Shown in pieces: positions 28,658 to 38,133 of a DNA stretch of 64,000 bases. The DNA is from Marinomonas communis. GTDB taxonomy: Bacteria > Pseudomonadota > Gammaproteobacteria > Pseudomonadales > Marinomonadaceae. A model generated the notes under the pieces. That model saw nothing but the letters and a program-made list of their open reading frames with translations. It ran no database searches and was not told the origin of the DNA. The stretch's first letter is position 1. Every line of letters begins with the position of its first letter. Location of the stretch: positions 1 through 64,000 of the forward strand of contig NZ_SNZA01000002.1 in the NCBI RefSeq assembly GCF_004363305.1. The letters are read 5' to 3'. Made by a program: the position numbers and the translations under genes.

Positions 28658-29776
28658 ATGTTGCTAGGAAAGCTGGTCCACAAGAGAAATCGCTCGCGAC
28701 AGCGCTATCGTAAACAAGTACACCTGCACGCCGTCAAAGACCTTAAACGGCGCTTTCTTATGCTGGCTGCAGTAGTAGCGGTGCACAGTGTTGCCATGGT
28801 GTACTTTGAAGACCTAGATTGGTGGCAGGCATTTTGGCTCACCATGACATCTGCCAGCACCACTGGTTATGGCGATATCTCAGCCGCCACCTTTTGGGGG
28901 CAGCTGGCTACGATTGTGTTTATCTATGGTATGGGCATTACTCTGCTAGCACAGATCGCCAGCGACTATGTCGAGATACGTTTAATTCGCAAAGAAATGA
29001 AAATCAAAGGACGTTTGGAGTGGAGCGATATGCAAGATCACCTTCTTATTATCAATACCCCAACCACTGATACAGAGCGCTATTTAACTCTTTTAGTTCA
29101 GCAAATTTGCAATACTCCAGGGCTGGATGATGCGCCCATACAAATCCTCACGCCTAAGTTTCCAGAAGGCCTTCCTGAAACATTGAGAGCACAGGGTGTT
29201 GTTCATCATACAGGAGATGCGACCGCACCGGGCATGCTGGACAGCGCGGGGGTTGCAAAAGCCAAATATATCGTCGTGCTGTCACCTGACAGCTTAGATA
29301 GCCACAGTGACAGTTTGGTATTTGATACGCTTCATCGTATTAAAGAAATTGGTACCAAAGCATTTATCTTGGCCGAAGCCATCGATGATGCAAACCGCGA
29401 ACGCTTTCGCCAGTCAGGCGCTAAAGCAGTGATTCGACCAGTGCGGGCATACCCAGAGATGCTTGTTCGTTCATTGGTTGCGCCTGGAACAGAGCGAGTA
29501 TTAGAAGATCTTTTCCGATACCAAGGGGATCACACCATCCGCATTAACGTTTCCCTTTACAACATAAGATGGGCAGACGTGGTGACAGAGCTCATCCAGC
29601 GGGATTTAGGTACAGCAATTGGTTTCGAGGACACGATGGGCAATATCGTCACGCATCCTAAATCCAGCGAACGCATCAGCTTAAACGCTCTAATACTCCT
29701 AATAGGAGAAGACCAAAAGGCACCGACAAAGGAAGATATTTTAAGAATTCTGGCTCAACACAGCCAAGCCAATTAG
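28658..29776 (+). CDS. Two-TM potassium channel with RCK domain
   Basis: 372 residues. Two membrane helices (about 33-50 and 83-103) flank a pore loop with selectivity filter TTGYGD (68-73), a conservative variant of TVGYGD. The cytosolic part (about 110-372) is an RCK/TrkA-N-like Rossmann fold: HLLIINTPTTDTERY, HHTGDATAPGMLDSAG and KYIVVLSPDSLDSHSDS. The N-terminus is strongly basic. It follows trmL by 14 bp; no obvious functional link. Ligand unknown. Length and topology fit an MthK-like prokaryotic channel. Confidence 0.88.
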   Translation: MLLGKLVHKRNRSRQRYRKQVHLHAVKDLKRRFLMLAAVVAVHSVAMVYFEDLDWWQAFWLTMTSASTTGYGDISAATFWGQLATIVFIYGMGITLLAQIASDYVEIRLIRKEMKIKGRLEWSDMQDHLLIINTPTTDTERYLTLLVQQICNTPGLDDAPIQILTPKFPEGLPETLRAQGVVHHTGDATAPGMLDSAGVAKAKYIVVLSPDSLDSHSDSLVFDTLHRIKEIGTKAFILAEAIDDANRERFRQSGAKAVIRPVRAYPEMLVRSLVAPGTERVLEDLFRYQGDHTIRINVSLYNIRWADVVTELIQRDLGTAIGFEDTMGNIVTHPKSSERISLNALILLIGEDQKAPTKEDILRILAQHSQAN

Positions 29777-29778
29777 CA

Positions 29779-29804
29779 AAAAGCCAAGCAGATGCTTGGC
29801 TTTT
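29779..29804. terminator. Bidirectional terminator between K+ channel and ferredoxin genes
   Basis: 11-bp stem AAAAGCCAAGC with 4-nt loop, T-rich on the right and A-rich on the left, between convergent genes. Confidence 0.85.
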
Positions 29805-29819
29805 CTTTTTGATGTGGTG

Positions 29820-30080
<261 letters not shown>

Positions 30081-30112
30081 CTAAAAAACCACTGCCCGAA
30101 GGCAATATAAAA

Positions 30113-30667
<555 letters not shown>

Positions 30668-30743
30668 CTAACCTTTCGGCTGCGCATCATATAAGAATCT
30701 TCTGTTCTTCTCAAATAAGCGACCTAAATAGTCAGCTTTCGCA

Positions 30744-31286
30744 TCAAATTACGAATGGTGCAACAAACTGCTTCAACACCGAAATTGCCAAGAAAATAAA
30801 AATTGGCGATAGATCAAAGCCCCCAAGCGAAGGGATAAAGCGATGACAAACGCGGTATAACGGCTCACATACTTGACCTACCAATAACGCACCAGGGTGA
30901 CCCGAACCCGGCGCCACCCAGCTTAGAATGACAGAGATCAGCATAGCCCAAAAATACAAATCCAACAGATGATACGCCACGCCCGCTACGGTGTAGATCA
31001 CATAATGAGTTGGCGTGAGCTGATAACCAACAATCGCCATAATAATGACTAAAATGACCGCCTGTACAGCCAAGGCCAACACTACTGAAGACGTGTCAAT
31101 ACGACCGATCGAAGGGATCACCTTACGAAGAGGCTTTAGTAATGGACTCGTTGCTTTTACCACACCCTGGCTAATTGGGTTATAAAAGTCCGCTTTACTT
31201 AGTTGAAGCACTAGGCGCAACAACACAATAAACAGGTATAAGTTACCCAATGTTTTGACCACTAAAATGAATGGATCACTCATCAT
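30744..31286 (-). CDS. yggT: YggT family membrane protein
   Basis: 180 residues from the ATG at 31286 (the longer frame uses a TTG). Two copies of the YGGT domain, each with two helices; the first has LRLVLQLSKADFYNPISQ and PLLKPLRKVIPSIGRID, the second VILSWVAPGSGHPGALLV and EPLYRVCHRFIPSLGGFD. Members affect osmotic tolerance and cell envelope, mechanism unknown. It is the last gene of yggS-proC-yggT, 18 bp after proC. Confidence 0.92.
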   Translation of the reverse strand: MMSDPFILVVKTLGNLYLFIVLLRLVLQLSKADFYNPISQGVVKATSPLLKPLRKVIPSIGRIDTSSVVLALAVQAVILVIIMAIVGYQLTPTHYVIYTVAGVAYHLLDLYFWAMLISVILSWVAPGSGHPGALLVGQVCEPLYRVCHRFIPSLGGFDLSPIFIFLAISVLKQFVAPFVI

Positions 31287-31304
31287 TGTCTTTTCCAACC
31301 CTCA

Positions 31305-32126
31305 TTATTTGTTGGCAAATTCTTTACCGAGCTCTTTTGAGCGCTCTGCACAAGCATCTACTGCAGCCGTCATCAGTGACTGAATCCCTTGTTCTTCTAG
31401 AGTTTCTAATGCCGCTTGAGTAGTACCGTTTGGAGATGTGATATTTTTGCGTAGCTGAGCAATATCTTCGTCTAGCTCAGTCACCATCGCTGCCGCCCCT
31501 TTCATGGCGTACGTTGACAGCTTACGACTCGTCGCTTCATCCAACCCTTGCGCCACACCTGCTTCAATCATCACTTCTAGCATACGGAAAAAGTACGCTG
31601 GAGCGCTGCCTGAAAGCGCCGTCACAGTGTGCATTTGCGCTTCGTCTTCGATCCAAACATGGCTACCAAAACTGTCAAAAGCATTCGCAACCCAATTCTT
31701 TTGATCCTCACTGGTGTGCTCGTTCGCAATCAAGCCAGACATGCCAGCCCCCACCAAAGCTGGGGTATTTGGCATAGAGCGCACAACAGCAACGGGTTGT
31801 CCTAACCAGCTTTCCAAGGCACCAATTTCAATACCCGCTGCGACCGATACAAACAATTGCTCAGGGCGAACAACCGTCGCAAACTCTTCTACCACTGATT
31901 GCAGCAAGTTTGGTTTAACACACAAAAAGACAACGTCCGCAGCCGCAACCGCTTCCTTGTTATCTGCGTACATAGTCATACCAAAACGTTGCTCAAGGCG
32001 CGGATGATCCTCTACGTTGATCGAACTACCCACAATAGCATCGCCGGAATAACCACTGGCACGCAAACCGCCAATGATCGCTGATGCCATGTTACCTACG
32101 CCTACAAACGCAATCTTCAAAGTCAT
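31305..32126 (-). CDS. proC: Pyrroline-5-carboxylate reductase
   Basis: Last step of proline synthesis, NADPH-dependent. N-terminal Rossmann motif FVGVGNMASAIIGG; CVKPN and SMPNTPALVGAG are family marks; the C-terminal dimer domain has ALSGSAPAYFF and NITSPNGTTQAAL. 273 residues, as usual. Between yggS and yggT, the conserved order. Confidence 0.96.
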   Translation of the reverse strand: MTLKIAFVGVGNMASAIIGGLRASGYSGDAIVGSSINVEDHPRLEQRFGMTMYADNKEAVAAADVVFLCVKPNLLQSVVEEFATVVRPEQLFVSVAAGIEIGALESWLGQPVAVVRSMPNTPALVGAGMSGLIANEHTSEDQKNWVANAFDSFGSHVWIEDEAQMHTVTALSGSAPAYFFRMLEVMIEAGVAQGLDEATSRKLSTYAMKGAAAMVTELDEDIAQLRKNITSPNGTTQAALETLEEQGIQSLMTAAVDACAERSKELGKEFANK

Positions 32127-32172
32127 TGTTCACCTTATTCGTTAAAATGTACCGGAACGTCTGTCGTTCACT

Positions 32173-32868
32173 TTAAGTATATTGTCGTGCACCGAAAATC
32201 GCCGTGCCAACACGCACCATGGTGCTGCCCGATGCAATGGCTGCCGCCAAGTCCCCAGACATACCAATCGATAGCGTGTCCACCATCGGGTCGTTCTTTT
32301 GCAGTGTTAAAAACGCTTGTTGCAGCGGCGCATATACTTCTCGCTGCAGCGCCATATCCGTTTGCGGTGCTGGAATCGCCATCAATCCTCGCAATGAAAG
32401 ATTCGGCAAGCTTTTCACTAACGCCACAACCCCCTCTAAATCGCTCAATTCGATGCCCGACTTAGAAGTCTCGCCGCTGATGTTAACTTGAATTAGAACA
32501 TTCAATGGGGGCAACTCTGTAGGACGCTGTTCACTTAAACGTCTAGCAATTTTTTCTCGATCAATGGTATGTACCCAATCCATTGTCTCTGCAATCTGAC
32601 GCGATTTATTTGATTGAATAGGACCAATAAAATGCCACTCGATATCGCTCAGGTGAGATAAAGCTTGATACTTCTCTACGGCTTCCTGAACGTAGTTCTC
32701 ACCAAACAAACGCTGTCCAGCCGCGTACGCAGACTCCAAATCAGCAAGAGGCTTTGTCTTACTCACGGCAAGTAATCGCACATCAGAAGCTGAACGACCA
32801 CACTGTGCGGCACAATCCGCTATATCACGTTGAACTTGCCTTAAATTGTCAGCAATACTCACAAGCAC
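32173..32868 (-). CDS. yggS: PLP homeostasis protein YggS
   Basis: 231-residue PLP-binding TIM barrel of the YggS/PROSC family, not an active racemase. Lysine motif LLAVSKTKP (Schiff-base Lys), [20 protein letters not shown], and the phosphate loop [27 protein letters not shown] read in two pieces. It buffers pyridoxal phosphate and influences amino acid pools. First of the yggS-proC-yggT group. Confidence 0.94.
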   Translation of the reverse strand: MLVSIADNLRQVQRDIADCAAQCGRSASDVRLLAVSKTKPLADLESAYAAGQRLFGENYVQEAVEKYQALSHLSDIEWHFIGPIQSNKSRQIAETMDWVHTIDREKIARRLSEQRPTELPPLNVLIQVNISGETSKSGIELSDLEGVVALVKSLPNLSLRGLMAIPAPQTDMALQREVYAPLQQAFLTLQKNDPMVDTLSIGMSGDLAAAIASGSTMVRVGTAIFGARQYT

Positions 32869-32888
32869 TCCTAATACTGAACTCGTCT

Positions 32889-33995
32889 TTAATCGCCATA
32901 CGCTTCATCTAAATCTTTTACAAATTTGCCGTAGTACTCCAATCGGAAGCCAACGCTTTCTGTAACTGCGTTAGCCGCTGCGACTGAGGCAAAGTACAAC
33001 TTATCGTGGTTTGCTTGCTCTGGGTACAGAGCCACGCCAATCTTAACACCACCGCTCAACACTGAAACTTGGTTTGGATCTGCTTTAAGCAGCGCACTTT
33101 GTACTTTTTGCGCAACAACAGGCCCATCATCCAATTGCGATATGCGCATTGCCATCACAAATTCATGGTCTGATACGTTGGCCAATAGATCATTGTCTCG
33201 CAATGTATCGCGCAAAATATCGGACAGCAACTTGAGCTCATCCTCTTCCGCTTCTTCATTCACCAAAACGGAGACAAAGGCTAGACGTTGGAAGTAACGG
33301 CGTGCATCACGCAGCATCATATCCAATGCTTTAGCGAAGGAATGGGGTTGCAATAAACCTGTTACTGCATTCGTATGCTGCTGTAACGTTGCATCGGTCT
33401 GGCAACGAATCACCATTGATTTAACCCAGCTCGGTAAAGAATGAAGCACTTGCTCTAGTGCCCAATAATGCATGCGCTGCTCTATTTCAGTGACAAACTT
33501 CGGTGAGAATAAACAGAAGGTAAACCAGTTTTTTTGGCCGTCTTGTATGCTAACTAGATCACACGAATCAATGGAATAGTCACCTAAGCACTCCTGCCAA
33601 CGCTCCCAATCAGCACGCGTTGCGACATTGCTTTCACGGGCAAACGCTCGAGATGGACTGGCAACAAACGTCGCTAGAGATTGAGGTACACGCGACACAT
33701 TCCCTAATGCATCTCCCAAGCTTGGCCAATCTTGGTAATTGATAACACGCCACTGGGTCAGCTCTTGATCACAAGTCAGTACACAGACCTTCAGATTATT
33801 AGGAAATAACTCACCGATACTGCCAATCATTTGCTCAACATAAGCAATGGGATTCATGCTACAAGCCACTTGGCTCAGCATAAGCTGATCAACCTTACGC
33901 AACTGCAATAGGAAGTCACGTTGCATTAGCAACTCATGTACAGCCTCTTGCGAGGTCTCATCCTTAGTATCTATCTCCATAAACCCCATTACCAA
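32889..33995 (-). CDS. Degenerate GGDEF protein with intact I-site, possible c-di-GMP receptor
   Basis: 368 residues in the longest frame; true ATG may be 2-5 codons later. Residues about 30-195 look like a GAF-type sensor (weak). Residues about 205-368 align with GGDEF: NAVTGLLQPHSF in place of DxLTGLxNR, and RDNDLLANVSDHEF in place of RxxDxxxRxGGDEF. The signature is SDHEF (275-279), so no cyclase activity is expected, but the I-site RDND (266-269) is kept. GVKIGVALYP fits the end of the domain. It lies upstream of yggS, 20 bp apart, and may be co-transcribed with it. Confidence 0.75.
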   Translation of the reverse strand: MVMGFMEIDTKDETSQEAVHELLMQRDFLLQLRKVDQLMLSQVACSMNPIAYVEQMIGSIGELFPNNLKVCVLTCDQELTQWRVINYQDWPSLGDALGNVSRVPQSLATFVASPSRAFARESNVATRADWERWQECLGDYSIDSCDLVSIQDGQKNWFTFCLFSPKFVTEIEQRMHYWALEQVLHSLPSWVKSMVIRCQTDATLQQHTNAVTGLLQPHSFAKALDMMLRDARRYFQRLAFVSVLVNEEAEEDELKLLSDILRDTLRDNDLLANVSDHEFVMAMRISQLDDGPVVAQKVQSALLKADPNQVSVLSGGVKIGVALYPEQANHDKLYFASVAAANAVTESVGFRLEYYGKFVKDLDEAYGD

Positions 33996-34013
33996 AATCG
34001 TTCAAGCCTTCAT

Positions 34014-34044
34014 GGATCATGTGCTACTCAAGGGCACATGATCC
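34014..34044. terminator. Hairpin between pyrC' and the degenerate GGDEF gene
   Basis: Perfect 11-bp stem, 9-nt loop, downstream of pyrC' on the minus strand. On the minus strand it has no U-tract; on the plus strand it is followed by TCTTTT. A role as pyr operon terminator is from position. Confidence 0.5.
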
Positions 34045-34106
34045 TCTTTTGGCAACTTTATCATTAATTGAGAACCTAATCACGACACACGGTGCCGAGA
34101 ACACTC

Positions 34107-35384
34107 TTAGTTTAGGGAGTATACGCGCTGACCTGAGATGTAGGTTTGTAGCACTCGGCCAGCCATTTGCTCACCATTGAAGCCAGAGTTTGACCCTTTG
34201 GATTTTCTCGTACTTTGGTCCCAAATCCATTTATCTGTGCTATCAAACACCACAAAGTCGGCGAAGCTACCCACTGCCAGAGAACCGGCTTCTAGGCCAA
34301 AGCAAGCCGCAGGTCCTACAGTTAGAGCCGTCAACAACTGGTCAAGCTCTAAATCACCTTCGTCCATTAAACGAAGCGCTAACGGTAACAACACTTCTAC
34401 GTTAGCCATGCCGGGGTCGGTTGCTGCAAATGGCGCGACTTTCGCCATCTTTTCATGAGGCTGGTGATCTGAACAAATGGCATTAATGACACCTGTTTTC
34501 AGCCCCTCAATCAACGTCAATCGATCATTCTCGGAGCGAAGCGGGGGCAGCACATGGAACTGACCATCGAACTCTTTGAGCACTTCATCGGTCAATAACA
34601 AGTTATGCAGCGCTACGTCACATGTCACATCCAAGCCCGATGCTTTCGCATCAGCAATCATTTCAACCGACTTCGCACAAGACAAGCGAGCAAAGTGCGC
34701 GCGAACGCCAGTTTTCTCGACCAACAGCAAATCACGCATCAAAGCGATGGTTTCTGCCGTTTCAGGGATACCCGCTAAACCATGCATAGTCGACATCATG
34801 CCTTCGTGCGCACAGCCACCTTCCGATAGACTGCTGTCATTCGGATGAAACACGACGAGTAAGTCATGGGTTGCTGCGTATTCCAATGCACGGGACAAGA
34901 CACGATTACTTGCCAGATCATGGCCATGGTTTGACAAAGCCACACAACCCGCATCCGTTAACGCCACCATGTTACTCAGTTGCTCACCTTGTAATCCTTG
35001 AGTCAGCGCACCGATCGGAAACACATTCGCCATGCCCGCTTCGTCTGCTTTATCTTGGATCAATGCCGCTACTGCAGGTGTATCAACAATTGGCTTCGTA
35101 TTTGGCGGGCATACCAATGTGGTCACACCACCCGATACTGCCGCACGACCTTCTGAAGCAATCGTGCCCTTTTGCGAGTAACCTGGTTCACGCAACGCAA
35201 CCGCAGTATCTACCAAACCAGGCAATATCCATTTACCCGATACATCGAGCACTTCCGCGTCGTCAAAACCTGCTGGCGCCTCACCCATTGCAACAATTCG
35301 ATGATCTTCGATAAACAGATCAATCACCGCGTCTAAATTCTGGCTTGGGTCAATAACGCGACCGTTACTTATGCGAAGTTTCAT
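34107..35384 (-). CDS. pyrC': Non-catalytic dihydroorotase homologue, partner of aspartate carbamoyltransferase
   Basis: 425 residues from the ATG at 35384, one base after the pyrB stop, with GAGGG upstream. It is of the Pseudomonas PyrC' type (about 423). The metal motif DxHxHLREPG reads DTAVALREPG at 59-68: both His ligands are Ala (61 and 63), so it should not hydrolyse dihydroorotate. In Pseudomonas this pseudo-enzyme is needed structurally for the PyrB dodecamer. A functional dihydroorotase must be elsewhere. Confidence 0.92.
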   Translation of the reverse strand: MKLRISNGRVIDPSQNLDAVIDLFIEDHRIVAMGEAPAGFDDAEVLDVSGKWILPGLVDTAVALREPGYSQKGTIASEGRAAVSGGVTTLVCPPNTKPIVDTPAVAALIQDKADEAGMANVFPIGALTQGLQGEQLSNMVALTDAGCVALSNHGHDLASNRVLSRALEYAATHDLLVVFHPNDSSLSEGGCAHEGMMSTMHGLAGIPETAETIALMRDLLLVEKTGVRAHFARLSCAKSVEMIADAKASGLDVTCDVALHNLLLTDEVLKEFDGQFHVLPPLRSENDRLTLIEGLKTGVINAICSDHQPHEKMAKVAPFAATDPGMANVEVLLPLALRLMDEGDLELDQLLTALTVGPAACFGLEAGSLAVGSFADFVVFDSTDKWIWDQSTRKSKGSNSGFNGEQMAGRVLQTYISGQRVYSLN

Positions 35385-35385
35385 A

Positions 35386-36384
35386 TTAGCCCTCATCTCC
35401 CACAGCCTGTTGCTCTTGAACTTGGCCACTCATAGCCATCGACATAACAGCCATACGCACCGCGATGCCATTGGTCACCTGATCCAGAATTACCGCTCGG
35501 TCGCCATCCGCTACTTCCGATGAAATCTCTACACCTCGGTTAATTGGCCCAGGGTGCATGACGATGGCATCTGGTTTGGCCCAAGATAGACTCTCTTCCG
35601 TCAAGCCATACAAGCGATAAAACTCGCTTTCGCTCGGCAACAATGCGCCAGCCATACGCTCTTTCTGCAAGCGCAACATGACCACAACGTCCACATCCTC
35701 CAAGCCTGCTTTCAGGTCATGGCAGATGTTAGCGCCCATATCACGGAAAAACTCAGGTACTAAGGTTTTCGGCCCAACCAGACGAATGTCTTCAACACCT
35801 AAGGTTTTCAAGGCATGCAATTCTGAACGTGCTACTCGGGAATGAAGGATATCGCCAACGATGGCAACTTTAAGGCCTTCAAATTGACCTTTGTGTCGAC
35901 GAATGGTCAACATATCCAGCATCGCCTGCGTCGGATGAGCATGACGACCATCCCCAGCGTTGATGATGGCAACATTTGGCGAGCAATGCTCAGCAATGAA
36001 ATGCGGCGCTCCGCTGTCTTGGTGGCGCACAACGAACATATCACTTTGCATCGCTTCAAGGTTCTGCAGGGTATCCAGTAAGGATTCACCTTTCGAGGTC
36101 GCTGAGGTAGCAATATTGAGGTTAATGACGTCAGCAGACAGGCGTTTAGCAGCCAGCTCAAAGGTCGTTCGCGTACGAGTGGAATTTTCGAAGAATAGAT
36201 TAACAACCGTTTTACCTCGTAGAAGAGGTACTTTCTTAACGGACTGTTCACCCATGGATAGGAAAGATTCTGCGCGGTCGAGAATCTCCGTTAGAATTTC
36301 TTTACTTAAGCCATCTAAGGTTAGAAAGTGCTTTAGTTGACCTTGTTCGTTTAACTGTAACGCCCGAGGGTCGGATCGCATCAT
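35386..36384 (-). CDS. pyrB: Aspartate carbamoyltransferase catalytic chain
   Basis: Commits carbamoyl phosphate to pyrimidines. 332 residues with [16 protein letters not shown] (carbamoyl phosphate loop), [27 protein letters not shown] and [11 protein letters not shown]. The N-terminal extension of about 20 residues before the first helix matches Pseudomonas PyrB, which assembles with PyrC' without a PyrI. No pyrI is present. It is coupled to pyrC' and is preceded by pyrR with a hairpin in between. Confidence 0.97.
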   Translation of the reverse strand: MMRSDPRALQLNEQGQLKHFLTLDGLSKEILTEILDRAESFLSMGEQSVKKVPLLRGKTVVNLFFENSTRTRTTFELAAKRLSADVINLNIATSATSKGESLLDTLQNLEAMQSDMFVVRHQDSGAPHFIAEHCSPNVAIINAGDGRHAHPTQAMLDMLTIRRHKGQFEGLKVAIVGDILHSRVARSELHALKTLGVEDIRLVGPKTLVPEFFRDMGANICHDLKAGLEDVDVVVMLRLQKERMAGALLPSESEFYRLYGLTEESLSWAKPDAIVMHPGPINRGVEISSEVADGDRAVILDQVTNGIAVRMAVMSMAMSGQVQEQQAVGDEG

Positions 36385-36419
36385 AGTTTGCTTTCCTCAA
36401 TCACTATGTATGATAGGAA

Positions 36420-36454
36420 AATGCCCGGCACAGACTAAGCTGCAACCGGGCATT
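36420..36454 (-). terminator. Hairpin in the pyrR-pyrB gap, possible attenuator
   Basis: 9-bp GC-rich stem with 17-nt loop followed by TTTT on the minus strand, 36 nt upstream of the pyrB start. It could end pyrR transcription or regulate pyrB. Confidence 0.55.
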
Positions 36455-36575
36455 CGTGGGCTAGATGGTCAATTTGGCAAGAATTATCGCCAAACATCAC
36501 CTTATTAGCGAACCACTGTATCCAAGTCCTAATTGTCGTATGACTTGCCCAAAAAATAAAGCTCCCGCCCTATTT

Positions 36576-37073
36576 TTAATGGGTTTCAATCACAGAAACT
36601 GCCAATGGTGTAGGGCCTGACAGTTTTACACGTTGATTTGACTTCAACGACAGCTGCTCTCCCACCACATCGGCGCGTATTGGCAGCTCTCGGCTGTTTA
36701 AGTCAAACAAAATCGCCAAAGTGATGCTGGCTGGACGACCAAAGTCAAAAATCTCATTCATGGCAGCACGAATGGTGCGCCCAGACATCAATACATCGTC
36801 CACTAAAATAACATGACGGTCTTCTAATGCTGGTAGCTGTGTGTGCCCAACCTTTGGGTTCAGACCAGCACGAGTGAAGTCGTCTCGGTAAAAAGTAATA
36901 TCCAATGTCGCCAACTCTTCATCCGTCGGTACGGCATCGAGAATTTCATTCGCTACCCAAACACCACCGGAGTGGATACCCACAACGATAGGGTTATCAA
37001 TATGGTGCTGCTGACAGTATTGCGCCAGTTGCTGCTTCATGGAGGCCAGCGCTTTATCAAGATCCAACGTCAT
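36576..37073 (-). CDS. pyrR: PyrR, pyrimidine operon regulator/uracil phosphoribosyltransferase
   Basis: 165-residue PRTase of the PyrR family. The PRPP loop VILVDDVLMSGRTIRAAM (about 98-115) and VGIHSGGVWVANE are visible. In Bacillus it binds RNA to attenuate pyr genes; in Pseudomonas the position upstream of pyrB is the same, but the role in regulation is different and less clear. It follows ruvX by 23 bp. Confidence 0.94.
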   Translation of the reverse strand: MTLDLDKALASMKQQLAQYCQQHHIDNPIVVGIHSGGVWVANEILDAVPTDEELATLDITFYRDDFTRAGLNPKVGHTQLPALEDRHVILVDDVLMSGRTIRAAMNEIFDFGRPASITLAILFDLNSRELPIRADVVGEQLSLKSNQRVKLSGPTPLAVSVIETH

Positions 37074-37096
37074 GTGTGATGCTTATCCTTGGTCAA

Positions 37097-37570
37097 TCAA
37101 TCGGAGCTGGCCGTCTGCTGCGCAAACCATGATTCCAAAATCATTTGTGCAGCCAACCCATCGACTGAGTTTTCTTTAAAGTTACGGTTACCGCCTTGAG
37201 CAATCACTTGCCCTTTCGCCTCATAGGAGGACAGACGTTCATCCATCATATGGTATGGGCGGTTGTAACGTCCATGGAGACGTTTCGCAAATTTTCGTGC
37301 CCGTTGACACATCTCATTTTCGCTACCATCCATATTTAACGGCAAGCCGACCACAAAAGCATCCGGTTGCCATTCTTCAACTAGTGCACTAATCATATCC
37401 CAGTTAGGAATACCATCAGTGGCTTTAAGTGGCACAAGCGGGCGGCCTTGCCCAGTCAGGCTTTGGCCAATGGCAACCCCAATGCGGGTCGTACCAAAAT
37501 CAAACCCCAATACCGCGATCGCAGTATTGGGGTTCGTTGACGTCTTTGATGTGGACGTTTCAGTCATCAA
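37097..37570 (-). CDS. ruvX: Holliday junction resolvase-like protein RuvX (YqgF)
   Basis: 157-residue RNase H-fold nuclease. The first strand carries LGFDFGTTRIGVAIG (acidic ligand), then FVVGLPLNMDGSENEM, and MDERLSSYEAKGQ and SVDGLAAQMILE give the further acidic residues. In other bacteria YqgF acts in pre-16S rRNA processing. It overlaps yqgE by 4 bp, and pyrR follows. The N-terminus is longer by about 15 Ser/Thr/Asn-rich residues than in E. coli; the coding DNA of the first strand includes a 32-bp palindrome. Confidence 0.94.
   Translation of the reverse strand: MMTETSTSKTSTNPNTAIAVLGFDFGTTRIGVAIGQSLTGQGRPLVPLKATDGIPNWDMISALVEEWQPDAFVVGLPLNMDGSENEMCQRARKFAKRLHGRYNRPYHMMDERLSSYEAKGQVIAQGGNRNFKENSVDGLAAQMILESWFAQQTASSD
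37503..37534. repeat. 32-bp near-perfect palindrome inside ruvX
   Basis: 15 of 16 base pairs match around a central GCGATCGC. Because of this symmetry both strands encode the same peptide NPNTAIAVLGF. See findings. Confidence 0.85.
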
Positions 37571-38133
37571 GCATGTCCTATATCCGGCGATAGTAAACTC
37601 ATATCTAAGCCTAGGACCTTGGTTGCAGCAGTAAACTGCATGTCACTAGGCGTATTAAATAATACGTCTAAATCCGCCTCGCACACCAGCCAATCATTAT
37701 TGGCAATTTCGCCTTCTAACTGCCCTTCTTCCCAACCGGCGCACCCTAAGGTAATCAAAAATGACTCCGGGCCATCGCCAGAAGCAATATGCTCAAGCGT
37801 TTCTAGCGAAGCTGAAAGACAGACATCATCGGTGACTCGTAAGGTATTTCCCCAGCACTTATCACTGCTGTGCAGAATAAAGCCACGTTCTGATTCCACT
37901 GGCCCACCCACTAAGATCTGTTCTGAGGTTAAGGTTGGCAGCGACATTTGCATACCAAGATGCTCTGCCAACTCACCAAAATCGACGTTTGATGGTCGAT
38001 TAATCACAATGCCCATCGCACCCGTTTCCGTGTGCTCGCAGACATAAACCACCGTGTGTTCAAAGTTTGGATCATTCAAATGCGGCATAGAAATCAAAAA
38101 GTGATTCTTTAACGATTGGAATGTATTCGCCAT
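37567..38133 (-). CDS. yqgE: YqgE/AlgH family protein (UPF0301)
   Basis: 188 residues from the ATG at 38133, preceded by AAAGGGGG. Starts MANTFQSLKNHFLISMPHL and has TGAMGIVINRPS, VGGPVESERGFILHS and LGCAGWEEGQLEGEI, typical of the family. Known as AlgH in Pseudomonas; molecular role unsettled. First gene of yqgE-ruvX-pyrR-pyrB-pyrC', the Pseudomonas order. Confidence 0.93.
   Translation of the reverse strand: MANTFQSLKNHFLISMPHLNDPNFEHTVVYVCEHTETGAMGIVINRPSNVDFGELAEHLGMQMSLPTLTSEQILVGGPVESERGFILHSSDKCWGNTLRVTDDVCLSASLETLEHIASGDGPESFLITLGCAGWEEGQLEGEIANNDWLVCEADLDVLFNTPSDMQFTAATKVLGLDMSLLSPDIGHA

Noticed and set aside
37419..37634. Plus-strand open frame sharing the peptide NPNTAIAVLGF with RuvX.
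   Set aside because: The shared peptide results from the 32-bp palindrome; the frame is antisense to ruvX and yqgE.
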